64,000 nt of DNA, taken from positions 129,059,018-129,123,017 of the forward strand of contig CM043968.1 of assembly GCA_014529385.2 (NCBI GenBank), written 5' to 3'. The notes below the pieces were generated by a model. It did no database searches. It saw only the letters and a list, made by a program, of their open reading frames with translations, and was not told the origin of the DNA. The DNA is from Adiantum capillus-veneris (Eukaryota; Streptophyta; Polypodiopsida; Polypodiales; Pteridaceae). Position 1 is the first letter of the stretch, and each line of letters opens with the position of its first letter. This document shows positions 10,329-20,543 of the stretch, one piece after another. The translations under genes were made by a program, and so were the position numbers.

Positions 10329-10749
10329 GATCATTGCATACTATTTGTCTCATCGGCCAACATGGCCTTTAACAGACGGTAATCCAATATTTCTATTTCT
10401 ATTTCTCTCCCTCTCATAGAGCTCGTGTGCACAAGAACATTGCAAAAAAAGTTCATTTAATGGAACCATGTGGAATCTAACAAAAAACCTGAGGTTTCTG
10501 TACAATTGAGAATGGTTTGCCTTGACCTCCGACAAGCAGGTGGATACGGACAGCTCAATGAGTGCAGATGTATTCACGGCTACGCTTATTTACGCATACT
10601 CATGCCATCAAGCTGACTCTCATCTGGTCCGCAGTGACCGTTTCCAAAGTGGGTTGTAGATCTCTTCCCTTCATTATGAGCTCACATGATGACCCAGATC
10701 AGCAAATTGCCTATTGCAGAGCAAAGGCTTGCCTCTCCATGCCAAGATA
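10322..10749. other. 3' flank of the DnaJ gene, no other gene seen
   Basis: Unique sequence downstream of the minus-strand DnaJ stop codon. It should hold the 3' UTR. The minus-strand AAATAAG near 10590 is a near-canonical polyadenylation signal, but I cannot fix the transcript end. Confidence 0.5.
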
Positions 10750-12591
10750 TCATAGAGGCCCATTCTCATTCAATATTCTTTTAAGGCTGGATCTCTGATC
10801 TGCAGACAACCGTGTTGGAAACTTGATGTCGAATTTAATCCTAAGATTTCCTTTCTTGTTATGCTCCTTGGCAATGGGCATGCCCTCTTTCGGTATCACC
10901 TTCTCGTAGCCCGGATAGATGACCTCAGTCAAAGGGACACTGAGCATCCTTCCATTAAGCAAAGGAACAGAAATTGTAGAGCCACCCAGTGCCTCAGCCA
11001 GCAAAATCTTTTGCACAATTATTAAATCATTCGCGTCCCTTTTGAATACCTCGTGCGGTTTCTCATCAATCACAAAAATCAAATCTGCTGGAACCACACC
11101 TGGTTGCTCGTTCCCTTTCTCTGGGAATGTGATTTTTGTGCCCTTCTTCCAACCTGGCTTGATATTGATGGTCAAAACTTCCTCCACTGTCATCGCCTTC
11201 CTGTTGTAATATCTCCGCATACAAAACAACCAATGGTATCAATACCCCACCCAACAACAGAAAGCAGTATCCCAGACATTGGGTTATATGATTTGGAAGC
11301 AATGGGTACACTTACCCACCAGCACCCAACACGTTGCGAGATATCTTCATTTTGCGCACGGCACCATTGTAAAGCTCTTCCATAGTGCAAGGTAGCTTGC
11401 TCTCAACAGGCTGCGCCTTTCGGGGAACACTGGAAGTTCCTTCATTGCTAAAAGACCCATCTCGGAATGGAGAACGTGCACTCTTACTCCTCATAAAGGA
11501 GGGACCATTCGGGGTGCCGAACGGATTGAAGTCACCAAAAAACTCTGAGAAGACATCTTGTGCATTTTTTGGGTTGAATTTGTATGAGCTGGAGGAATTG
11601 CGGTCTGTGTATCCTCCAGCAGAAGTGTCCACCGGCATATCCTTCAGCCCTTCCTCACCATACTGGTCATAAATGGAGCGCTTATGTGGATCGCTTAAGA
11701 CCTCCACACACCAAAAAAATGGCAACCAGTTAGCACATGAGGTCTCCTAAAGTGTGTGATTTAAGGCTTTAAACATACAAATACAACAATCAAATTTAGA
11801 CGTTCTGTTAAAGTAAAAAGCAATATAAGACACTCCTTTGATCTGCTTTATAACATGCCCACTGGCAGAATTACCTGCACAAGAAGCTTATGTATTGGAC
11901 ACTGCTTTTATGGTCTCAAAAATTTCATCACCAATAATCTATCATTATAAGCTCTTTTAATCCTTGATCAATTTTAAGGTTTATGTGCAACTCATGAGCA
12001 CATGCATTGCGCCCATGTATAGATGGAGAATTTCTTTACAGTGGCTGCTTGAAAGTAGGGATCTTTAAAAGAGAAATTTTGTACATGTAGCTTTGCCGTT
12101 GCCCACATACAATTGTCTATAGGATTGATGCACACATCGATCCCTATTTCCATTTCTTCGCACTTGCGATGCATAGACAAACAAGCATGATGTATGTGCG
12201 AAATGAAAAGGGGAACCCTTTTGTCCTTGCAATGCTGCCAAATTTAGCCTCACTAGATGCTGCTAATATGCATCAAGCAGTAGAGAGCAATACACAAATA
12301 GACACTCGGGTATCATTCATGCACATGTATCCATTGAAAACAGACCCTCATTTACCAAATCGAGGAGATGCATTGTATGATAAGGGTGTCGGGGGTACGG
12401 TCGAGATTGGAAAAGAATGCACTTACTTCGTATGCTTCTGAGATTTTCTTGAACTTAGATTCTGCCTCCTTCTTATTGGTGAGGTTCTTGTCAGGATGCC
12501 ATTTCATCGCCAGCTTCCTATAAGCTCTCTTGAGGTCATCCTCAGAAGCATTACGACCCACTTTCAGAACGCTATAGTAGTCCGCACCCAT
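10750..12591 (-). CDS. class B DnaJ/HSP40 co-chaperone, three exons
   Basis: Exons 12427-12591, 11316-11701 and 10750-11200 (minus) join in frame to 333 codons plus TGA. Introns begin GTAAGT at 12426 and GTAAG at 11315 and end in AG before 11701 and 11200. The J domain (residues 1-70) starts [20 protein letters not shown] and has HPD at 32-34 (KWHPDKN), the motif that stimulates Hsp70 ATPase. A Gly/Phe/Ser linker ([12 protein letters not shown]) and the two-barrel C-terminal substrate-binding domain follow ([19 protein letters not shown], then [10 protein letters not shown]). The absence of a CXXCXGXG zinc domain makes it class B, of the DNAJB/Sis1 type, and the length is normal for the family. 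It probably acts with Hsp70 in the cytosol or nucleus; no signal or membrane segment is seen. The splice model is inferred from frame and family alignment. Confidence 0.9.
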
Positions 12592-12845
12592 CTCCGGTAG
12601 GGCTTGTAGAGCGGATCAGGGCACACCCATGTGGACTAGCATGGAAAAACGTCTGCTCTTGATGGTGTTGAGAGAGAGGCCACAGAGTGTTGCATGAGCT
12701 TATTAACGCCTGCAAAGCGACGGCTCTCTTCCTCTGCAAGCCTTCATCCACAGTCTGGTCTTGTCTCTCCCCTTCCCCGACTCAGGTATATATGCTGCTC
12801 TATCTGTGGAAGGACCAAAAGCAAGCTCTTGATGAGCTTCAATAC

Positions 12846-12881
<36 letters not shown>

Positions 12882-12942
12882 TAAGTCAAGGAGAAAGACC
12901 ACGGTAGCTATGGCGATGATGGCGCAGAGGCCGATGCCGAGG

Positions 12943-12981
<39 letters not shown>

Positions 12982-13158
12982 GCGCGAGAGTCAATTCCAA
13001 AAGACTTTGAACGCTTCAATAATGTTGTGTTTGGAATTGGAGAGTAGTGGGTGTTCTAACTTGAGAGAGAGAGATAAAAGAAGAAGAAGAAGAGAGTTTT
13101 AGCGTCGTGGGAAACTATCCCGAGAGAGAGAGAGAGAGATAGATAGATAGATAGATAG
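12592..13158. promoter_or_regulatory. DnaJ 5' flank with (GA)n/(CT)n tracts
   Basis: The region upstream of the DnaJ start contains GA tracts at 12847-12878, 12945-12980 and 13122-13140, then (GATA)n at 13139-13158. On the DnaJ sense strand the first two are CT-rich. Such tracts in plant 5' flanks can bind BPC/GAGA-type factors; that role here is inference. The third tract is the border of LINE C. I cannot place the transcription start. Confidence 0.45.
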
Positions 13159-13211
13159 TTTTATTATCGTCTTGGGAGGTCAAATATGGCCTATGGGACC
13201 AAATGAACATG

Positions 13212-16200
13212 TCACGTGGTGTGAGTGGAGTTCATAAGTGACTCTCGATGCTCAAAAATGACTGAAATGAGCGTCGCAATAAAGAGTCCACATCGTGGTT
13301 GGGAGAGGAAGGTATGTAGGGAGAGATCATGTCTGAATATATGGGGAAAAGAGGACCTAATGTGATCAAAAGCTGAGCACTCAAGTAGTGTGTGGTACTC
13401 ACTCTCTCGCACTTGACGAGGGCATAAGGTGCAAAGTCGATGACACTCCTCGTCAGTGCCCCAACGTCCCGTCTCGCAGCGTAGAGAATGGGAGCTAAGA
13501 CGAATGGAGGCAATTGTGCGGATCGCACTCAACGGGATGGGCTCAAAGATGTAGGAATGGGTTCGGTTACCTCGTTCCGAGAAGAAGAGAGATTTGTAGT
13601 TTGGGGCAACGTGTGTGGTGTAATGGCTGAAGCGAGAACCTCCGGATTTCTCCCAAGCCGTGATACATTGGCGTTGCAAAAAGGCCTCATTAACTTGGGA
13701 GTCGATCGACGCATCCTTGACCAAGTGACATGCATTCCATCTTCCAAACCATTTCTTGATATCAAGCATCCACCCCGAACTTAGTATTTTGCTCTTGCAT
13801 GTCTTTTGAACCATTTGACTTGCTTCATATGCGATTCTAGGAAGTCGATGCAAAGGGCTACGTTGTGTCTTACGCATGTACTCCACAACCCTTTGCATGC
13901 CCAAGACCTCAATGGGAAGCAATCCGGACTCAAGAAGTAAGAGCATGTAGGGTGTTTGTGTTTTGACTTGGAGAAAGTTGGTGAGAAAACGCTTTTGGAC
14001 ATTCTCAAACTCTTTCCAAGTAGACTTCCCGATGCTTCCACCCCACACCTCCACTCCATAAAGAAGCGCCGGTGTCACCAATGTGTCAAAGAGGTACTTT
14101 TTGAGAGCCCAACACTTGATCTCTCCTGCATTGCACATGTTCTCAAATGCATAATAGGCCCTCTTTCCGGCTTCCAAGCGACGCATTGCACAATCCTTCC
14201 ATTTATGATTGGATGGAACCTCAAGGCCAAGGTACTTGAAGTGATCTACCACTTCAAGTTTCTCATTGTTATATACAATGCATGGATTTTCATCATTGAG
14301 GGTCTTTACAAGCATAACCTTTGTTTTGGATCCATTCACGATCAGCCCGCTATGTAGGCAAAAGCGTTCCAAGACACTCATAAGCTTTTGTGCATCTTCT
14401 AAGGTATGTGCCAAGAGCACTACATCATCGGCATAAAGCAAAAGCATGATCACCGCATTTCCAATCTTAACCTCTTGTATGCCTTCTTGCTGCATAAAGT
14501 CAAGAACCATGCATTCCAATTCATCAATGAGTAGCCCAAAGAGGGTTGGGGAAAGTGGGCATCCTTGTTTGACACCAATAGTGCTTGCAAAAAATTCTAA
14601 AATTCCATCTCCCATACGTAATCGACATATCACTTTTTGGTAGATGCGAAAGACTGCATGCATAAATTCTCTCGGCACTTGAAGGCTTTGCATACGTCTC
14701 CAAAGATTTCCTCGCGGTACCATGTCAAAAGATTTCTTGAAATCCACAAAGCAACAATACAACTTTTTTCCTTTCAATCGAGACGCTTCCATAAGAACTC
14801 GAAGAGTGACAAGGTGATCAATAGTGCTATGATGCTTTCGAAAACCTGCTTGGCCAAGTGCACGTTTGCCATTCTTTTCTGCCCATTCACTTATCTTCAT
14901 CTCCATGATACATCCAAATAACTTTGCCATTAAAGAACCAACCATTATAGTGCGCTAGTTGTTCACATTGTTTACATCTCCTCCTTTGTGCAAAGGTTTG
15001 ATCCAATTTGCACTCCAATCATGAGGCATGCCATACTGAAGTGCAAGGTTAAACATATCGCATATCCAATATCGTGTTTTCTTGCTTGTCCATTTAATCA
15101 TTTCAGCCTTGACACCTTGAAGGTCACCTGCCTTGCGAGTAGCAAGTTTCTCAAGCGCACGGCATACATCTTCAATGGTAAAGAAGGGAGACATAAACGG
15201 AAGGGAGCTACAACACTCCATCTTATCAACATTGGGTTGCTCATAGAGATTCTTACAATGCATATACATATCCTCAAGAGTCAAGTCACCAAAGCTCTCA
15301 ACGCACTTGCCTTTTAGATTTTGCCAAAACTTGCCACATGCATGTGCTTTCTCTTGTGCTAAAAGAAGTTGTTTTTCGACTTCCCACCTTCTCCTCTTCT
15401 TTTGAACAAGTGCTTTGTATGTGTGTGAACATTCCAAGTAAACTTCCTTGTCTTTGATTGCATCCAATCTTAGCAAGTGTTTTCGGGCTTGACTACATTC
15501 CATGTCAAACCATTTCTTCTTGGTGCTACCCTTCTTAGACCATTTGCAAGACATGTGTTTCACAGAAAAGCATTCCTTCGCACAAGAGAAAATTACTTCT
15601 TTGAAAACTTTCCACGTGCATTCTAATGTTGGGCTCTCTTGATGCTCTATCATGCTTAACATTTGGTCCACCATATCAGCATATATAAGTGCTCGTTTGA
15701 AGTCTAGACGTAGGTACAAATGATTCACATCATGATTGGAGGCTACATGCTCGGGCCGTTTACCACACTTGAGGTCAATACATATATTCCTATGATCCGA
15801 TTCCGGATTCCATTCACCAAGTGTAAAGCTTTGTATGCATTCTAGAGTGGCTTCCGAGAACAACATATAGTCAATCACGCTAGCACCGTTGTGCTTTCTA
15901 CATGTAAAGTCATTGGTGCCTTGCCATAGAGATACACCATTTGTAATGAGCATTCCGATACTATTGCACATATGTAGAAGTGACTTTCCATAGTGATCCA
16001 CTTCTTTTGCATCATTAGAACTTCGATTATACATGTATGAGTCATCCATTCTTCTTGAGACATGTGGCATGTCTACTTGTTGTGTGTCGTGTTGTAGCAT
16101 ATTTTTGCGAGCATTCATGTCTCCAAAAACAATGACTTCACCTTGATCCTTGTAATGAGAAATGTCTTCCTCTAGTTCAACAAAGGGCTGATCTCTATCC

Positions 16201-16592
16201 ATATTCAAGCAAGCATAAAAGTTGGAGTCATAGTGAGGAATGTAGCAACCGGCCACAAACATGACTTGACCATTTGGTGGGCTGATTTTCAGCCATAAGT
16301 AGCGTTTATACTTATCTTCTTTGACAATGGAAACATCTTTCAAACCCTTTTTGGTCATACATGCTACGCCTCCTTGGCCTCTTCGTTGCTTTGCATTTTT
16401 GGCCCACATCAAAGAATGCACATCGTATTTGTCAAATCCAAGAATTCGTTGCGCATCATGCTCCCATGTTTTGACAAGAAGTATCACATCGGAGTCATTG
16501 GTAAGCTTATCAATGCCAATTCCCACATTCCATGGATACCCGTTACAATTCCAAAAGCTTATTCGCAAGCGTGAGTTGGTCTCATAGATCAT
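13212..16592 (-). pseudogene. LINE C ORF2: endonuclease-reverse transcriptase, one internal stop
   Basis: Reads as 1126 codons from ATG at 16592, broken only by TAG at 14955-14957 (codon 546, in '..VNN-stop-RTIMVG', probably from Tyr). The N-terminal APE-type endonuclease has 'FWNCNGYPWN', the Glu of 'LVKTWE', 'VFGDMNAR' and 'SDHRNIC'. Reverse transcriptase follows: 'GQAGFRKHHSTIDHL', 'CCFVDFKKSFD', 'GVKQGCPLSPTLF' and the catalytic YADD at about 720-723. The C-terminus holds CTLC-X9-H-X4-C. These domains nick target DNA and copy element RNA by target-primed reverse transcription. The start lies 6 bases after the ORF1 stop. With so few lesions it was probably active recently. Confidence 0.9.
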
Positions 16593-16598
16593 GTGTCC

Positions 16599-17417
16599 CT
16601 ATTTGTTGGGTGGACTTGCATCCTCCTTAAGTGGCTTTTCTTCTTGAGGTGGTACCTTAAACTTCTTGCTTCTTTCCTCATATGCTTTGTGACGTACATT
16701 TTGTTGCATAATAGTGCGATCCTCATATACATTACAACCTGTTCCTTTGAGGTAGATCCAACCATTGTCAAGGATGATCTTTCTCTTTACCTCATCAGCC
16801 ATGGTACATACAATAGGTCTTTCTCCCGAGTGAGGGACTCCTTGTTTTCCAACTCGATGTGCACCATAAGCCATAATTCCTGACATGCCAAAGTGTGTAG
16901 CAAAAAACTCTTCAATAGCAACTGCAAGAGATTGGGGTGTTTCCATGCTTTCCTCCTTGATTCCACGAATGACGATGCTCTTTGAGCGTTTTTGTCGTTC
17001 GTGCAATTCTTGAGTGTCCACATTCTCTACATTCTTTGCTTCGACAACGGCTTGCGTGATAGGAGATGTAGAAACCACATTATCCTTACATATATCAGCC
17101 CATGATTTGGATGCATTTCTCATCTCACATACATCATGTCGTATTGTATCTATTGTTTCCTCTTTCAATACATGATCACTCTCAACTTTGCTCAAGCGCT
17201 CTTTCAATACATTCATGTCAACAAGAGAGCGTTTACATTCTTGAACTTCATTCTCAAGATGCATCAAGCGTGTTGTTTGCATTTCAAGAACCTTCTTGAG
17301 GTGCTCATTCTCCACAACGAGAACTCTTAAAGTACCATTCTCCATTGCAAGTGCGCACAACTCTTCACCTTGTTTGTTGACAGTTTCTTGTAACGAGATC
17401 AAGTAAGCCATGATCAT
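16599..17417 (-). CDS. LINE C ORF1: coiled-coil/RRM-like nucleic-acid-binding protein
   Basis: 272 codons, uninterrupted. Residues ~5-90 are heptad-rich and Leu/Glu-rich ('VENEHLKKVLEMQTTRLMHL'), as in a trimeric coiled coil. Residues ~140-220 ('SIVIRGIKEES', 'FFATHFGMSGIMAYGAHRVG', 'RPIVCTMADEVKRKIIL') resemble the RRM plus C-terminal domain of L1-type ORF1 proteins, which coat element RNA. The C-terminus is Lys-rich. No CCHC zinc knuckle is present, unlike the LINE at 17807-27320. The start MIMAYL is conserved in the degraded relative at 7475, supporting it. Confidence 0.85.
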   Translation of the reverse strand: MIMAYLISLQETVNKQGEELCALAMENGTLRVLVVENEHLKKVLEMQTTRLMHLENEVQECKRSLVDMNVLKERLSKVESDHVLKEETIDTIRHDVCEMRNASKSWADICKDNVVSTSPITQAVVEAKNVENVDTQELHERQKRSKSIVIRGIKEESMETPQSLAVAIEEFFATHFGMSGIMAYGAHRVGKQGVPHSGERPIVCTMADEVKRKIILDNGWIYLKGTGCNVYEDRTIMQQNVRHKAYEERSKKFKVPPQEEKPLKEDASPPNK

Positions 17418-17617
17418 TGCTTCCGTGTTGTAGATGATGTGGTTGGATTAGCATCCAAATTCCTTGGAGATTTTGCATCATTCTCCATGGCGAGTGTGGC
17501 TTTTCCACCCTTGCGAGTTTTGTCTGACGTTGCCTTCAAGTCGGCAACAAAAACGCAAAGTTTTGACAGTTTTTTCAGTTCTGAAATGCTGTTACAGAAA
17601 AGCTTTCCATTACACAT
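17414..17617 (-). CDS. small ORF upstream of LINE C ORF1, uncertain
   Basis: 67 codons in another frame, ending in TGA that overlaps the ORF1 ATG (ATGA arrangement at 17414-17417). The related LINE B keeps 'ENDPKSPK' against 'ENDAKSPR' here, hinting at conserved coding. It may be a separate short ORF or the frameshifted N-terminus of ORF1. I recognise no domain. Confidence 0.35.
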   Translation of the reverse strand: MCNGKLFCNSISELKKLSKLCVFVADLKATSDKTRKGGKATLAMENDAKSPRNLDANPTTSSTTRKQ

Positions 17618-17750
17618 AAAAATTCTTTCTTTACATCAATGCGTAGAGGGCTTCGTGCTCTTCGATTGAGGCTATAGATCACCTAAATCGGAGTTCGGAT
17701 GAGCAAGTTATGGTCAAAAGAGTGAACTGCTGTCTACTAGGTCAAAAAAC

Positions 17751-17754
<4 letters not shown>

Positions 17755-17806
<52 letters not shown>
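17755..17806. repeat. (GA)n microsatellite at LINE C 5' end
   Basis: About 26 GA units directly adjoining the 5' end of LINE C, then a short G run. Reading frames through it are low-complexity only. Confidence 0.95.
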
Positions 17807-17810
<4 letters not shown>

Positions 17811-18197
17811 ATTGAACTCAAATAACAAAAGTCAACCACAAGCTTCTTCAAAATCTATCCATTGGCAACTCAAATGCAAACTTTGGGAAGTCCAAGTACG
17901 ACGCCCAAACCCTCGTACACTCAGGCATTGGCGAGGGGTCAAGGGGCAACCAAGGGCCAGAAATTTGAGGTCCATCCGTTCGGTCAAAATGGGAAAGACC
18001 AGGAAGGCAACAAGGTATAGCAAGGCGGCCACCACAAGAGATCATTTGAGGAGGCAAGGAGAGGCGCGTCTGATTCAGGTCCATCAATCGGAGAGATGGC
18101 CTTTCAAACTTTGAAGAAAAGCCTACCACATGTGGTTGAAGTGCAAAATGCGTGCATAGTATTGGTCCCATCGGCAGTAATTAAAAAATAGCTTGCC

Positions 18198-18748
18198 GTG
18201 GTGGCCAGCTCATCCTTGGTGTTTGGCTTTATGGGCAAGGTGCCATCCCAGATAGAGCTCATCAGATGGATGTACAACCCTGTGGTCCTCAACCATGGCG
18301 GAACGGTTGACCATATTCAATATCTGACCAAAGGGTTCTACACTGTTCAGTTCAACAACCTTGCTGTAACTGATAAAATCCTGGCTAAAAGCCGTGTACC
18401 TTCCCCAGTTTGCGTTTTACCATGGAATCCTTCGTTTGAATCTCCAGAGTCCTTCAAGGATATGTGCCCGGTGTGGGTTGACTTTGTCAACCTACCGATC
18501 TGGTTGTGGGATAATCTAGAGACCTTGTAAGTACCCTGGGTATTCCTCTCTTCGTACAAGTGCACAGAAAGCTAGGGACCGCAACAAATAAGATGTTCAT
18601 TTGCTGGGATGTACGTAAGCCTCCTCCGGAGAGCATGGTAATTAATGTAGGTGCAGGTCTGAAAGTGATCCCTCTCAGATTTGATACGTTTTTTGAAACA
18701 TGTTTCAAGTGCAATGGGTCTGGTACTTTGCTAGAGACTGCCATCTGA
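18198..18748 (+). pseudogene. LINE D ORF1 remnant: DUF4283 plus zinc knuckle
   Basis: The first piece (to 18530) has the DUF4283 pattern: 'GFMGKVPSQIELIRWMYN', 'GFYTVQFNN' and 'VWVDFVNLPIWLWD'. After a frame change the second piece runs 'KLGTATNKMFICWDVRKP' to 'CFKCNGSGTLLETA', which is a CCHC knuckle with His replaced by Thr and the last Cys by Ala. In plant LINEs this protein binds element RNA. Sequence from 18750 to 19375 is a degraded linker with no clear domain. Confidence 0.8.
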
Positions 18749-19375
18749 ATGGTGCAAATGAAGCTGGAGAGGGTAGGACAAAAAAGGCACAAGCAATGGC
18801 ATCCAAAGATCGATTGATTCCAACATGGAAGTCGAAGTTGCAAAGCAAGGAGAAGATGTGAGCGTCACTAAAAATAAAGTGTTCGAATCTGGCAAGATGG
18901 GCGCTCATGAGGACACCCCCCAGGAGCACTCTACTACTGAGCCGAGTCCAAATGTTAGTAGCAGCCAAGCCACGCCAAGATTGCATTCCCTATGATCAAA
19001 ACACCAGTGAAGCCTCGTCACAAAAAATTGCCTTGGCCCCTATCCCACAAGATGGATGAGGGTTGGTAATAAGTCTCTATGATTAAGTGCAAGTGAGTAA
19101 AAACCTTGGCGCGTAGCAATTTCCACCGCAAGGAGAACCCCCCGGATAGTCAGGAGTCTCTTATTAATTTGGGAAACTTCTTCGAGGTACTGTAGGCCAA
19201 GAATCTGAGGGGACTATTTACCTCGGAGATGTCTTCCTCTTGACTGAGCGTGGTGGAGACGGGTAGCATTGGACATAAGGGTAGTCCCCAAGGTGAGATT
19301 GAGGAGGATAATGAAAGAGATTCGGTGATAGATGGCTCTCCAGATGTGGAGGAATTTGTCACACTCTTCCCATAA

Positions 19376-19958
19376 TGGATGACCTACAAATTCAGTCATG
19401 GAATGTGAAGGGCATAAAGTCAGCCAAAAAGAGCACTCTATTCTCATTGGAGGTCATAAAAACTGCTACGAATTGTTGGCTAATTCAGGGGCACCATCTT
19501 TATGCTTCCAGCAAGAAGTAGGCAATAGGAAATAAGCTGGTGTATTACGAAAATGGCACTCTTGGGTTTAGTGGGGTTCTCTCCATTATTGACAGGGAGT
19601 TGGAGCCATAAGTAGTGCTAAACCATGCCTCAGGGAGAGTCCTTGTGATAAGAGTGAAGTGGACATGCCGGTTTATTACCATTATTAACATTTATGCTCC
19701 GTACGATGCTAAGGGGAGAGCCAAACACTGGGTGGATTTGAGGGATCAGCCATTGGAAGGAGACTAGTGCATCATGGGGGATTTCAATATGGCGGAGACT
19801 TGAAAGAACAAAGTAGCTTAATGGCATGTTAAAAAAAGTCCAAATGGCAAGCACTTTGCGAGAAATGGGTGTTGCTCGATTTTTGGACTATTGGTCCATG
19901 GAGCATCTCTCCTGGCTGGATGTATAGGAGCCTCCACTATGCCAACACGGCATCTCGT
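19376..19958 (+). pseudogene. LINE D endonuclease, 5' part
   Basis: Starts 'MDDLQIQSWNVKGIKSAKK', followed across frame breaks by 'ITIINIYAPYDAKGR', 'CIMGDFNMAET' and 'LHYANTASR', the standard landmarks of the APE-type endonuclease of plant LINEs. It stops where copia A2 begins. Several stops are present. Confidence 0.8.
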
Positions 19959-20184
19959 TGTTACCATATACATGTGGTATGATGTGTGTGAACACACTAG
20001 GATCGTCAAGGCATTTTTTCCCTCTTTAGGAGGTTTTCCCCCCAGTGCATTGTATATACGCCCATCACTCTAGGGCTATCTATCTTTCCATTGCACACTA
20101 AGTAATATACTCTCAGTTGTGTGCCTTGAGCTTCCTTCGTCTTCTCCAAGCTGTGTGTGTTTCTCTGCAATTCTAATTCCAACA
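19959..20184 (+). repeat. 5' LTR of copia A2
   Basis: 226 bases from TGTTACCATATACATG to AATTCCAACA. A TATA-like GTATATACG lies near 20051-20060. Confidence 0.95.
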
Positions 20185-20186
20185 AT

Positions 20187-20198
20187 TGGTATCAGAGC
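20187..20198 (+). promoter_or_regulatory. primer-binding site of copia A2
   Basis: TGGTATCAGAGC, complementary to the 3' part of plant initiator Met-tRNA, two bases after the LTR. Confidence 0.9.
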
Positions 20199-20543
20199 AG
20201 GTTGCGTCCTTCCGAGCTTAGTCCCAGCTCCAGCACACGCCTGCTCACTTTCTCCGATTTCAGTGAGCTTTGGCGAGCGTTCTCAGGTCTAATTTTTTTT
20301 TGGGAATGCTCATAGAGCTTAATCTGCTCAGATTTCTGATTCGGGCTCATTTCGGCCTCTGTTTCCACTACAACTAGGTTTGTGAAGGCAATTTCATCAT
20401 TTTGTGCAACATTTTTGTCAGTGCCAAATACTGCATAACAGGTCCCATACAATCTACTGCGGGTTGTGTTATATAGCACGTGCTAGCCTCACTCAGTTTC
20501 TCCTCCTTTCGGGCAGTTTTCACATCAAGTGCATGCATTTTCC

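Larger units (their letters stand above)
13159..17754 (-). mobile_element. nearly intact LINE ('LINE C') bounded by GA/TC repeats
   Basis: A 4.6-kb non-LTR retrotransposon with 5' UTR (17418-17754), ORF1, a 6-base spacer, ORF2 and a short 3' UTR. The 3' terminus in element orientation is GACGATAATAAAACT, followed by (ATCT)n and (TC)n, not poly(A). The 5' end (about 17754) also abuts GA repeat at 17755-17806. Structure (two ORFs, endonuclease, reverse transcriptase, C-terminal Cys/His cluster) fits the L1/Tx1 group. One stop codon in ORF2 is the only coding lesion seen. Confidence 0.9.
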
